Shown piece after piece: positions 42,768 to 51,266 of a stretch of DNA of 64,000 nt (within the stretch, counting starts at the first letter, position 1; each line of letters begins with the position of its first letter). The notes below the pieces were generated by a model. The model was not told the DNA's origin. It did no database searches and was given only the letters and a program-made list of their open reading frames with translations. The position numbers and the translations under genes were made by a program. The stretch spans positions 2,294,001 to 2,358,000 of the forward strand of contig NZ_MKEQ01000001.1 in assembly GCF_001875655.1 (NCBI RefSeq), read 5' to 3'. The DNA is from Enterobacter hormaechei ATCC 49162. Lineage in GTDB: Bacteria > Pseudomonadota > Gammaproteobacteria > Enterobacterales > Enterobacteriaceae.

Positions 42768-45152
42768 CTACTGATTCCGCGTCGCGCGCAGCAGCGTTTC
42801 CAACGGATACACCGCCGCAATCACCACCTCGTCCTGCACCTTCGCCGCGTTATCCAGCTCGCTCTGGATCGACGCTATCTCGTTATCATCCAGCGTGCCC
42901 TGACGCGCCACCAGATCCGTCAGCCTCAGGCCAGTCGAGGCCAGCTTATCCACCTCCTGAATCACCGGTTTGATGGCCTTAAGCTGATAGCTGTTTTCGC
43001 TTAGCGCCAGCGCGTCGCTGGTATTACTCTGCCAGCGGGTAAAGATGTGGCGCAGCGCCTCGGCGCTTTCCGTGTCTTCCGCGTCGCTCACCAGACGGTC
43101 CGCCCATTTATTCATCTGACGCACGGTGGTGCTTTCGGCGTTCAGCGCGTCAGCGAGCCGGTTAAGCGGTTCAAACTGATGGTAGTTTCCGGCCTGGAAC
43201 TTCAGGTGCTGGCGAGTGTAATATTGCGCCGGTTCGAGCGCCTGGGCGAGGATTTGCAGCGGTAAGGTATCCGCAGTATTTGCCAGCCGCGTGAACTGTA
43301 CCTGCTGCTGGGTATGCTGCTGTAGCCCAACCGACACCGTAGACCAGCTGTCCATCGCCTGAAGCCGGGTATACATGTTGTCGATGTCGTTCACGTCCTT
43401 CGCGGACCATAGCCGCTCCGCCACCGCAAAGGCGCGCGGCCACAGACGGATATCCAGCACCGGCGCGACCACGTTTTCCGCCCACAGCGCGGCTTCACCG
43501 CCGAGCAGATTGGCCTCGTTCGCCGGGTCCGGCACCACCGGCGCCATGCCTTTTGGCACCTCATCCAGACGCGTGCCGCTAATCGGGTAGCGCGTGTTCC
43601 CCACCAGGAAATAGCCGGTGAGCGTGTCGTTATCAACGTTGACGACCGGGCGCGTTTCGCCCATCCAGGTGTCGACGGTAAAGGTCACCTGATTGTCATC
43701 ACGCCACTGAATGTTATCCACCGCGCGGCGGGATTTTCCGGCAAAATCAATGAATCCGCGCCAGCCAGCATCCCCTTTCACCAGCGTAAAGCTGCCTTCC
43801 ACCGGCTTGCCTTTCAGACGCGGCATGGAGAAAGCCCAGCTCTGGGCACTGTCGGTATCCGCAATCACATCCACGCCGTTCAGCCCCTGCGGCACAATTT
43901 CGTTGCGGTAGTGGTAGGCGGTGGATTGCGGCTGGTCGAGGTAGAAGCCCGTTGAGAGAATGCCCTTATAGCCGTTCTGCGCCACCTGCCCCAGCGCATC
44001 CTGTCCCTGCCAGGACTGGATCAGAATGCTTTTCGGCAGGTCGGGATGGTAGATCTCATCCCAGCCGACCATCTGCCGGTGGTGCTTCTCAAGGATCGTC
44101 TCCAGCTTGCGGTTGAAATACGCCTGTAATGCGTGGCTGTCCGCCAGTTTGTTGTCGCGCATGAATCTCTGGATCGCCGCGTTTGCTTTCCACTGGCTGT
44201 CGTCCACCTCATCGCCGCCAATATGCAGATACGGATCGGGGAAGATCGCCGCCAGTTCGCTGACCATCGCGTCGGCAAAGGCGTAGGTTGCCTCTTTGGT
44301 TGGATCCAGCACCGGCTTCAGCACGCCCCAGTGGCGCTCCATGGCGTACGGCCCCGGCGCGCTCATCAGTTCCGGATAGGCGACGGCAATCGCCGAGGCG
44401 TGGCCCGGCATGTCAATTTCCGGCACCACGCGTATGCCGCGCTCGGCAGCGTAGCGCACCACCTCGCGCATCTGCTCAGGGGTGTAGAACAGCCCATCGC
44501 TGGCAAGCTGGATTAATTTTGGATAACGCTTCGAGGTAAAGCGCCAGCCCTGATCGTCCGTCAGGTGCCAGTGCAGGACGTTGAGCTTCGCCGCGGCCAT
44601 GCCGTCAATTTGACGTTTGATATCGGGTAACGGGATGAAATGACGCGCCGAATCGAGCAGCAGCCCGCGCCACGGGAAGCGTGGCGAATCCTCAATAGTC
44701 ACCCACGGCAGCGAGGTGTTTTCCGCGCCGTTCTGCATCAGCTGGAGCAAGGTTTCCATGCCGCGCAGCGCGCCGAAGCGGGTGTTGGCGGAGATGTTTA
44801 CGCCGTTGGCGTCCACCGTGAGCTTGTAGCTTTCATCGCTGTCCGGCAGCGGCTGCGGCTTCACCTTTTTGGCAATGGCGATACGGATGGTCGGCTTGTC
44901 CGGTTTTTCGGCCTGCGGCTGGAGCGTCCAGCCAGTTTGCAGGGCGATGCGCTGGCGCAGGCGGTTGACGGCGTCACCCAGATCGTCGCCGCTGACGCTC
45001 ACGGAGAGTTGATTGTCAATAACCAGCACGCCCTGGGTTGTCGGGCGTTCAACCTTCGCAGGCCAGGGCATTAAGGGAAGGTCGCCTGCCGGGGCGGCAA
45101 AGGCGGAGGCGCCGAGCATCAGCCCGGCGGTTAAGAGACTGTACCGTAACAT
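42768..45152 (-). CDS. Exported GH20 beta-N-acetylhexosaminidase
   Basis: A 794-residue glycosidase with signal peptide MLRYSLLTAGLMLGASAFA. The GH20b-like domain is at about 25-150 and the catalytic barrel begins with FPWRGLLLDSARHF near residue 158. The catalytic Asp-Glu pair is in LHIGGDEVDDSQW near residue 308, followed by VGWDEIYHPDLPKS and, further on, the barrel-closing GGEAALWAENV. It releases GlcNAc from chitobiose and other N-acetylhexosaminides in the periplasm. It is next to the chitin LPMO, and flanked on both sides by palindromic repeats. Confidence 0.93.
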   Translation of the reverse strand: MLRYSLLTAGLMLGASAFAAPAGDLPLMPWPAKVERPTTQGVLVIDNQLSVSVSGDDLGDAVNRLRQRIALQTGWTLQPQAEKPDKPTIRIAIAKKVKPQPLPDSDESYKLTVDANGVNISANTRFGALRGMETLLQLMQNGAENTSLPWVTIEDSPRFPWRGLLLDSARHFIPLPDIKRQIDGMAAAKLNVLHWHLTDDQGWRFTSKRYPKLIQLASDGLFYTPEQMREVVRYAAERGIRVVPEIDMPGHASAIAVAYPELMSAPGPYAMERHWGVLKPVLDPTKEATYAFADAMVSELAAIFPDPYLHIGGDEVDDSQWKANAAIQRFMRDNKLADSHALQAYFNRKLETILEKHHRQMVGWDEIYHPDLPKSILIQSWQGQDALGQVAQNGYKGILSTGFYLDQPQSTAYHYRNEIVPQGLNGVDVIADTDSAQSWAFSMPRLKGKPVEGSFTLVKGDAGWRGFIDFAGKSRRAVDNIQWRDDNQVTFTVDTWMGETRPVVNVDNDTLTGYFLVGNTRYPISGTRLDEVPKGMAPVVPDPANEANLLGGEAALWAENVVAPVLDIRLWPRAFAVAERLWSAKDVNDIDNMYTRLQAMDSWSTVSVGLQQHTQQQVQFTRLANTADTLPLQILAQALEPAQYYTRQHLKFQAGNYHQFEPLNRLADALNAESTTVRQMNKWADRLVSDAEDTESAEALRHIFTRWQSNTSDALALSENSYQLKAIKPVIQEVDKLASTGLRLTDLVARQGTLDDNEIASIQSELDNAAKVQDEVVIAAVYPLETLLRATRNQ

Positions 45153-45273
45153 GAATGTTCCTTATCTGACGGGCCAAATACAGGCAAAACATTCTGTTAA
45201 CATGCGTACAAATTGTCGTCAAGCGAATGCGCCGACGCAGATCACAGGTTGTTGAATTTGGGAGGAAAGCTAG

Positions 45274-45356
45274 GCCCCTCACCCCGGCCCTCTCCCCAAA
45301 GGGGAGAGGGTGTAATCATCCCCTCTCCCTTCCAGGGAGAGGGTTAGGGTGAGGGT
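45274..45356. repeat. CCCTCTCCCC palindromic repeat, copy 4
   Basis: CCCCTCACCCCGGCCCTCTC, CCCAAAGGGGAGAGGG, then the inverse half ending GGGTTAGGGTGAGGG, between the hexosaminidase start and the mgtA stop codon. Confidence 0.88.
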
Positions 45357-45362
45357 GTGTTT

Positions 45363-48071
45363 TTACTGCCATCCATACCGGCGCGCATAGAAGCCTTTCA
45401 CCATCTGCGTCAGCACCATGTAGCCCGCGAGGATCGCCACCAGCCATGGGAAGTAGCTCAGCGGCAGCGCCTGAAGTTGCAGGTAGCTTGCCAGCGGCGA
45501 GAACGGCAGCGCGATCCCGAGCGCCATCACAATGCCCGTCATCACTATTAGCGGCCACGCGGCGCGGCTCTGGATAAACGGAATGCGGCGGGTGCGGATC
45601 ATGTGCACAATCAGCGTCTGGGACAGTAACCCCACCACAAACCAGCCGGACTGGAACAGCGTCTGGTGTTCCGGCGTGTTAGCGTTGAACACAAACCACA
45701 TCAGGCAGAAGGTCAGAATGTCGAAAATGGAGCTGATCGGCCCAAAGAACAGCATAAAGCGCCCCAGATCGGCGGGGTTCCAGCGCTGCGGCTTCTGGAT
45801 CTGCTCGTCGTCGACGTTATCAAACGGGATCGCCACCTGAGAGACATCGTACATCAGGTTCTGGATCAGCAGATGCAGCGGCAGCATCGGCAGGAACGGC
45901 AGAAAGGCGCTCGCCACCAGCACGCTAAAAACGTTACCGAAGTTGGAACTGGCGGTCATTTTGATGTATTTGAGCATGTTAGCGAAGGTGCGACGCCCTT
46001 CAATAACGCCCTCCTCCAGCACCATCAGGCTCTTTTCCAGCAGGATGATATCCGCCGCTTCACGGGCGATATCCACCGCGCCGTCCACGGAGATGCCAAT
46101 GTCCGCCGCACGCAGGGCGGGCGCATCGTTGATGCCGTCGCCCATAAAGCCCACCACATGCCCTTCACGACGCAGCAGCGTGACGATGCGCTCTTTGTGC
46201 ATCGGCGTCAGGCGGGCAAACAGCGTCGTGCGCCGGGCAAGCTGCGCCAGTTCGTCGTCGGAGAGGTGCTCAATGTCGCTCCCCACCACCACGTCGCCCG
46301 CGTCCAGCCCCACTTCGTGGCACACTTTGGCGGCCACCAGCTCGCTGTCGCCAGTCAGGATTTTGACGGTGATGCCGCTCGCTTTCAGCGCTTTCAGCGC
46401 GGGCGCGGTGGTCTCTTTCGGCGGATCGAGGAACGCGATGTAACCTTCGAGGATCAAATCGGATTCGTCGATACGCTGATAATCCCCTTCCCGCGCGGGC
46501 AGGAACTTGCTGGCGACGGCCACCACGCGCAGTCCCTGACGGTTCAGGTTATCGGTGACGCGTTTGATGCGCCGCAGCATGGTCTCATCCAGCGGCACGA
46601 TCTCCCCGTTATGGCGCACCTGCGTGGACACGTTGAGGATCTCCTGCAATGCCCCTTTGCAGATCAGCTGATGCACGTCCGGCTGCTCGCTGACCACCAC
46701 CGACATGCGGCGGCGTTCGAAGTCGAACGGGATTTCGTCCACCTTCTGCCAGCGGCCGGAGAGCGTGCGGGCGGCCTCCTCGTCCACGCCTTCCAGCACC
46801 GCCACGTCGAGCAGTTTTTTTAGCCCGGTCTGGTAATGGCTGTTCAGCCACGCGCTGTGGAGCACGCGCTCGCTGGTTTTACCGGCGATGTCGGTGTGGT
46901 TCTCCAGCACGATTTTGTCCTGCGTCAGGGTGCCGGTTTTATCGGTGCAAAGGATGTCCATCGCGCCAAAGTTCTGGATGGCGTCGAGATGCTTGACGAT
47001 CACCTTTTGTTTAGAGAGTTTGACCGCCCCGCGCGCCAGCGTGGAGGTGACAATCATCGGCAGCATTTCCGGCGTCAGGCCAACGGCCACGGAGAGCGCG
47101 AACAACGCCGCTTCCCACCAGTCGCCTTTGGTGTAGCCGTTGATCAGCAGGACGATTGGCGTCATCACCATCATAAAGCGGATCAGCAGCATGCTGACGC
47201 GACCAATGCCTTTCTGGAACGCATTCGGCTCGCTCTCCTGCTCGCTGACGCGTCCCGCAAGCTGTCCAAACCAGGTGTTGCCGCCGGTGGCGGTGACAAT
47301 CGCCTGCGCCGTGCCGCTCACCACCGTGGTGCCCATAAAGCACAGGGTGTCGCACTCCAGTGGGTTCATCTGCTGCAGGTCGCGGGTCCGCGCCACCTTT
47401 TCCACGGGCAGGGATTCACCGGTGAGCGAGGCCTGTGCGACAAACAGATCCCGCGCCTGGATGATGCGTAAATCCGCCGGGATCATGTCCCCCGCCGCCA
47501 GCTTCACCAGATCGCCCGGCACCAGCTGGTCAATGGGCAGCTCAATCCAGGCGTTTTCGCCAAGGTCGTTAATCACGCGCGACACGGTGGCGGTGTTACT
47601 GACCATCGCTTTCAGCGCATCCGCCGCTTTGGTGGAGCGGGCTTCCTGAATGAAGTTCAGCAGCGTGGAGATCCCCACCATCAGGGCAATCACGCCTGCG
47701 GCAAACAGATCTTCCGTGGCGTAGGAGATGATCCCGAGCATCGTCAGCAGCAGGTTGAACGGATTGCGGTAGCAGAGCCACAGGTGGACCCACCATGGAG
47801 AGGGTTTTTGTGCCGGGATCTGGTTGTCGCCATATTTTGCGCGGCTTTTTGACACTTCTTGCGCGTTCAGCCCTTCCGGGTGGCCGCCAAAGGCGCGCCA
47901 GACTTCGTTTTCATCCATCGCCGCCACGTTCAGGCAACGCTCGGTCAGGGAAGCGGGGATTGCCGCTCCCGCCATCGTTTTAGCATTTGGCAGCGGGTCG
48001 CGCGCAATCAGGCGACGTGGCAGGTGACGGCTCAGCTGCGTAAACAGCTGCCGGGTGATATTTTTCAGCAT
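45363..48071 (-). CDS. mgtA: P-type Mg2+-importing ATPase MgtA
   Basis: A 902-residue P3B-type ATPase (E. coli MgtA 898). Motifs: the actuator SLTGESLPVEK near residue 215, phosphorylation motif CTDKTGTLTQDK near 372, FMGDGINDAPALRAADIGISVDGA near 640, and about ten membrane spans. ATG 48071 is chosen as GGGGGA lies six bases upstream. It imports Mg2+ when it is scarce. Control is by PhoP at the promoter and by the leader RNA with mgtL. Confidence 0.97.
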   Translation of the reverse strand: MLKNITRQLFTQLSRHLPRRLIARDPLPNAKTMAGAAIPASLTERCLNVAAMDENEVWRAFGGHPEGLNAQEVSKSRAKYGDNQIPAQKPSPWWVHLWLCYRNPFNLLLTMLGIISYATEDLFAAGVIALMVGISTLLNFIQEARSTKAADALKAMVSNTATVSRVINDLGENAWIELPIDQLVPGDLVKLAAGDMIPADLRIIQARDLFVAQASLTGESLPVEKVARTRDLQQMNPLECDTLCFMGTTVVSGTAQAIVTATGGNTWFGQLAGRVSEQESEPNAFQKGIGRVSMLLIRFMMVMTPIVLLINGYTKGDWWEAALFALSVAVGLTPEMLPMIVTSTLARGAVKLSKQKVIVKHLDAIQNFGAMDILCTDKTGTLTQDKIVLENHTDIAGKTSERVLHSAWLNSHYQTGLKKLLDVAVLEGVDEEAARTLSGRWQKVDEIPFDFERRRMSVVVSEQPDVHQLICKGALQEILNVSTQVRHNGEIVPLDETMLRRIKRVTDNLNRQGLRVVAVASKFLPAREGDYQRIDESDLILEGYIAFLDPPKETTAPALKALKASGITVKILTGDSELVAAKVCHEVGLDAGDVVVGSDIEHLSDDELAQLARRTTLFARLTPMHKERIVTLLRREGHVVGFMGDGINDAPALRAADIGISVDGAVDIAREAADIILLEKSLMVLEEGVIEGRRTFANMLKYIKMTASSNFGNVFSVLVASAFLPFLPMLPLHLLIQNLMYDVSQVAIPFDNVDDEQIQKPQRWNPADLGRFMLFFGPISSIFDILTFCLMWFVFNANTPEHQTLFQSGWFVVGLLSQTLIVHMIRTRRIPFIQSRAAWPLIVMTGIVMALGIALPFSPLASYLQLQALPLSYFPWLVAILAGYMVLTQMVKGFYARRYGWQ

Positions 48072-48210
48072 AGTCATTCCCCCGCATCCGCAAAGGCGGA
48101 CGCAGTTTTCCCGCAGGCGTGGCAAAGCCGTACCTGTCAGGCACTTTATTTATCAAGCAGGAACGTATGAACGTTGCTGCCTCACGCCGGTGAGACAGCA
48201 AAAGGCTGGC

Positions 48211-48264
48211 TTACCGGAAAGAACGTTTGCTCCTGGTCAGGAGAGGTGTGGGATCGGGATCCAT
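48211..48264 (-). CDS. mgtL: mgtA leader peptide MgtL
   Basis: A 17-residue peptide, MDPDPTPLLTRSKRSFR, matching E. coli MgtL ([17 protein letters not shown]) in length and in the Asp-Pro repeat and basic C-terminus. In E. coli, slow translation of the Pro/acidic codons under low Mg2+ or low proline changes leader folding, prevents Rho termination and allows mgtA transcription. Confidence 0.9.
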   Translation of the reverse strand: MDPDPTPLLTRSKRSFR

Positions 48265-48345
48265 ATGGCCTCCGGTAAGTAAAAAACAGGGTGTCGGCGC
48301 GCAGTATAGCGATTTATCCATACCGCTTGTGTCTAATCGGGCGGT

Positions 48346-48380
48346 ATTATAACGCCCTGCAAATAAACCGAACGTAAACC
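48346..48380 (-). promoter_or_regulatory. mgtA promoter with PhoP box
   Basis: On the minus strand GGTTTA-CGTTC-GGTTTA (48364-48380) is a perfect direct-repeat PhoP box, 12 bases upstream of TATAAT (48346-48351). The start would be near 48339, giving a 5' leader of about 267 bases (48072-48339), as in E. coli. Confidence 0.93.
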
Positions 48381-48457
48381 AGACTTTGCCCATAGCGAAT
48401 TCGCAGGATAGCATTAGGCTCAATTGATTATTTTATCGTTGTTACAGGGAATACAGC

Positions 48458-49405
48458 ATGCAGAACCGCCTAACGATTAAAGACATCGCGCGTTTAAGCG
48501 GCGTGGGGAAATCGACTGTCTCACGCGTGCTGAACAACGAAAGCGGTGTCAGCGAGCGCACACGCGAGCGCGTCGAGGCGGTGATGCATCAGCACGGTTT
48601 TTCCCCTTCCCGTTCCGCGCGCGCCATGCGCGGGCAGAGCGATAAAGTGGTCGCCATTATTGTCTCGCGTCTGGATTCCCTCTCTGAAAACCTCGCCGTG
48701 CAGACCATGCTGCCCGCGTTCTACGAGCAGGGCTATGATCCGATCATGATGGAGAGCAAGTTCTCCGCACAAATGGTGGAGGAGCATCTCGGTATGCTTC
48801 AGCGCCGCAACATTGATGGCGTGGTGCTGTTCGGGTTTACCGGCCTGAAAGAGGACGTACTTAAACCCTGGCAGCCGTCACTGGTGCTGCTGGCGCGCGA
48901 CGCCAGCGGGTTTGCCTCTGTCTGTTACGATGACGAAGGGGCGATCGTGATCCTGATGCAGCGCCTGTATGAACAGGGCCATCGGCATATCAGCTATCTC
49001 GGCGTACCGCATGCCGATATCACGACCGGCAAGCGTCGCCATGAAGCGTACCTGGCGTTTTGTAAACAACACAACCTCCCCGCCGTGGCCTCGCTGCCCG
49101 GTCTGGGTATGAAACAGGGATATGAGCAGGTCGCCAGTGTGCTGACGCCACAAACCACCGCTCTGGTGTGCGCCACAGATACCCTTGCGTTAGGTGCGAG
49201 CAAATATTTACAGGAGCAGCGCATCGGGGAGCTGCAACTGGCGAGCGTGGGAAGCACGCCGCTGATGAAGTTCTTGCACCCGGAGATCATCAGCGTCGAT
49301 CCGGGCTATGCCGAGTCTGGCCGACAGGCAGCCGCGCAGCTGATCGAGCAGATCAACGGTCGTACCGAACCCCGTCAGATCGTTATTCCTGCCCACCTGT
49401 CGTAG
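48458..49405 (+). CDS. treR: Trehalose repressor TreR
   Basis: A 315-residue LacI-family repressor, same length as in E. coli. The helix-turn-helix is LTIKDIARLSGVGKSTVSRVLNN (residues 4-26), followed by a sensor domain for trehalose-6-phosphate (LASVGSTPLMKFLHPEIISVDPGYAESG). It is expected to bind the GGGAACGTTCCC site before treB. The usual treR-treB contiguity is broken here by a three-gene insertion. Confidence 0.97.
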   Translation: MQNRLTIKDIARLSGVGKSTVSRVLNNESGVSERTRERVEAVMHQHGFSPSRSARAMRGQSDKVVAIIVSRLDSLSENLAVQTMLPAFYEQGYDPIMMESKFSAQMVEEHLGMLQRRNIDGVVLFGFTGLKEDVLKPWQPSLVLLARDASGFASVCYDDEGAIVILMQRLYEQGHRHISYLGVPHADITTGKRRHEAYLAFCKQHNLPAVASLPGLGMKQGYEQVASVLTPQTTALVCATDTLALGASKYLQEQRIGELQLASVGSTPLMKFLHPEIISVDPGYAESGRQAAAQLIEQINGRTEPRQIVIPAHLS

Positions 49406-49485
49406 AACGTGTCAGGAAGGAAAATAAGCGCCGGGAGAAGAAGATCAATTAGCGTATCAACGTCTCTGCGCTATTTCTTTCGATA

Positions 49486-49965
49486 TTATGCACAACAGCG
49501 ATCGTTCCATGAATCACGATACAGGATATTGCCTTCCGTATACTTCCATGTGATCGCCTCATAGCGCAATTCGAGCGTTTCGAGGTGAGTACTGCTCGTG
49601 CCGTTGGGTGACAGATATGGCGCTACCGTTGTGAACTTCACGTTTTCAAGAATGATGTTAAAATACTCGGCTTCGATCCCTGAGTCCAAAATACGGTACA
49701 TTTTGATTGTCGCTTTCTTCATTGTTCGCCCTTCGCACACCGCACGATACAGCAGGGGAGTTGTCTGATCGAATTCCTTAATTATTGTGATTGGGCGGTG
49801 AACACGAGTACCAGTGAGTTTTCCCCAATGGGGGTCAACCGGGATGGTCACACAGTGAGAGAATGATTTTAATTCAATAGAACCCAGGCGCAGCGGTATC
49901 ATGCAGCTACCGACAACCGGCGAACCGTTCTCATCTTCAAGCCATAAGTGTGCGGGAGTAGACAT
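49486..49965 (-). CDS. hcp: Hcp-family type VI secretion tube protein
   Basis: A 159-residue protein with the Hcp fold signature: MSTPAHLWLEDENGSPVVGS, then ELKSFSHCVTIPVD, GTRVHRPITIIKEFDQTTPLLYRAVCEG and the late block VAPYLSPNGTSSTHLETLELRYEAITW. Hcp forms hexameric rings that stack in the T6SS tube and can carry small effectors. No other T6SS structural gene is present, so this is an orphan hcp. It is last in a leftward group after a putative effector and a small membrane protein. Confidence 0.92.
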   Translation of the reverse strand: MSTPAHLWLEDENGSPVVGSCMIPLRLGSIELKSFSHCVTIPVDPHWGKLTGTRVHRPITIIKEFDQTTPLLYRAVCEGRTMKKATIKMYRILDSGIEAEYFNIILENVKFTTVAPYLSPNGTSSTHLETLELRYEAITWKYTEGNILYRDSWNDRCCA

Positions 49966-50002
49966 GTAACTTCCTTATTAGTTGATATCAATATTGGAGT
50001 GT

Positions 50003-50191
50003 TCAGCCTTTTATATAAAGGCCAAAAATAATCATTACGGCAATGAAGAAAACACCGATTGGCCAGACTGGGCTTCCTGGAAAGAAATGAGCCTGAATAA
50101 GGGCGAATATAATTGTTAGCGCGGTTGGGCCGTAGACTGAAAAGAAAGTTCTCCCTTGCCAACGTAAAAAACGTTTTATGTAGTTCAACAT
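50003..50191 (-). CDS. Small membrane protein, putative immunity protein
   Basis: A 62-residue protein with two hydrophobic segments (YGPTALTIIFALIQAHFF and PIGVFFIAVMIIFGLYI). It starts two bases after the stop of the putative effector gene and ends 37 bases before hcp. Position and membrane nature suggest immunity against a pore-forming effector. I see no homologue I can name. Confidence 0.65.
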   Translation of the reverse strand: MLNYIKRFLRWQGRTFFSVYGPTALTIIFALIQAHFFPGSPVWPIGVFFIAVMIIFGLYIKG

Positions 50192-50193
50192 AA

Positions 50194-50886
50194 CTATTGG
50201 ATCATCCTGCTAATAATGTCTGCAATTTGGTCATTCGACGCCCATTGCGCTTTCATCGCGCCCGCCCGATGAAATATCGGCTCAATGAGAAAATAGAGCA
50301 TTTCCAGTCCTTGCGCATAGAGTGCAGAATAATAGGCAGGGAATTGAATATGCAGGCGATAAGCACTGTCTGCGGCTTTCTGCACGACACCATAAAAGCC
50401 TATAAGGGCAATACCCCGGGATGCCCATGTTCCTGCAATGGCGCTGAGTTCGAGACTGAGGTTTAAACCAAGACGAACGTAAGAGGCGACAGCTAATGTA
50501 AATCCAGCACCTGTGAGAGTAACTGCTGCAACATGAACATTTACGGCCATCAGGCGCTGCTTGATGTATTCTAACTGGTCTGAGGTTTTGTTTTTGAAAA
50601 TTTCTTCAAAGTAGATTTGTAGCATGTTACAGGCGACATCAACGCCACTGAGCACCTTATAAACGGCATCCCTGAAACGTATATCTTCGGTCTTCTGTCT
50701 CTGGCAAACATCATTGTATTCATCGGTGAAACATGAGGTGTAATACAACAGACGAGTCGCGCCTTTACTTATCGTATCTACCTGATTTTTAACTTGCTCA
50801 CTTACACCTGTAATAGCATGGTCGAGCTTTAACGCAAGTATTTTATTGGCCTGTAGATAACTGATGATCTCGTTGTTTCCGTACAT
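50194..50886 (-). CDS. Putative T6SS pore-forming effector (Ssp6-like, by context)
   Basis: A 230-residue protein without signal peptide. The N-terminal 115 residues are helical and charged; residues 118-168 form a long hydrophobic stretch (VAAVTLTGAGFTLAVASYVRLG, then SAIAGTWASRGIALIGFYGVV) that could be a hairpin of membrane helices; a helical tail follows. This soluble-plus-hydrophobic design suits a toxin that inserts into membranes. In Serratia, the ion-selective pore toxin Ssp6 travels with Hcp and is neutralised by a small membrane protein, a similar three-part set. I cannot align it to Ssp6 from memory. ATG 50886 is preferred (GGGG upstream); 50910 is in frame. Confidence 0.55.
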   Translation of the reverse strand: MYGNNEIISYLQANKILALKLDHAITGVSEQVKNQVDTISKGATRLLYYTSCFTDEYNDVCQRQKTEDIRFRDAVYKVLSGVDVACNMLQIYFEEIFKNKTSDQLEYIKQRLMAVNVHVAAVTLTGAGFTLAVASYVRLGLNLSLELSAIAGTWASRGIALIGFYGVVQKAADSAYRLHIQFPAYYSALYAQGLEMLYFLIEPIFHRAGAMKAQWASNDQIADIISRMIQ

Positions 50887-51183
50887 ACGCGCCCCAGACT
50901 TTTTTAACAATTTGAAAGCAGCCTATGCCTGAACGCGATATGAATGTTCCAACCCGATCACGTTTAGGTCTGGTAAACGTATTTTTAAGATATTGACCCG
51001 GTATTTTTTCAAAAACATTAACTATTAACCTCATGAATTTAGAATATTTTTATATCACTCCCCTCACTGGCCCGTAAGCGACAGACATACATCTCAAAGG
51101 AGATACACGCGCTTGAACACATATCAAGAAACGCATCCAGATAGCCCCCGCTAAACGGATTATTGTGATCTTCGCCCGATTTC

Positions 51184-51195
51184 GGGAACGTTCCC
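51184..51195. promoter_or_regulatory. TreR operator upstream of treBC
   Basis: GGGAACGTTCCC is a perfect 12-bp palindrome 72 bases before treB, like the TreR operator of E. coli. The gap 50887-51266 otherwise shows no gene. Confidence 0.85.
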
Positions 51196-51266
51196 ATTTT
51201 CGCCGTCACGCTGAAAGAGTAGGCTTGCGCTCAGGTCATTACCCTATCAATCGGTCATGAGGTTTC

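Noticed and set aside
45666-46823. A 385-codon plus-strand frame opposite mgtA
   Set aside because: Shadow of the P-type ATPase coding strand; composition (His, Arg, Gln-rich) is typical of antisense frames in GC-rich DNA.
49486-49965. A complete T6SS cluster around hcp
   Set aside because: No tss genes are found within the window; hcp is an orphan.
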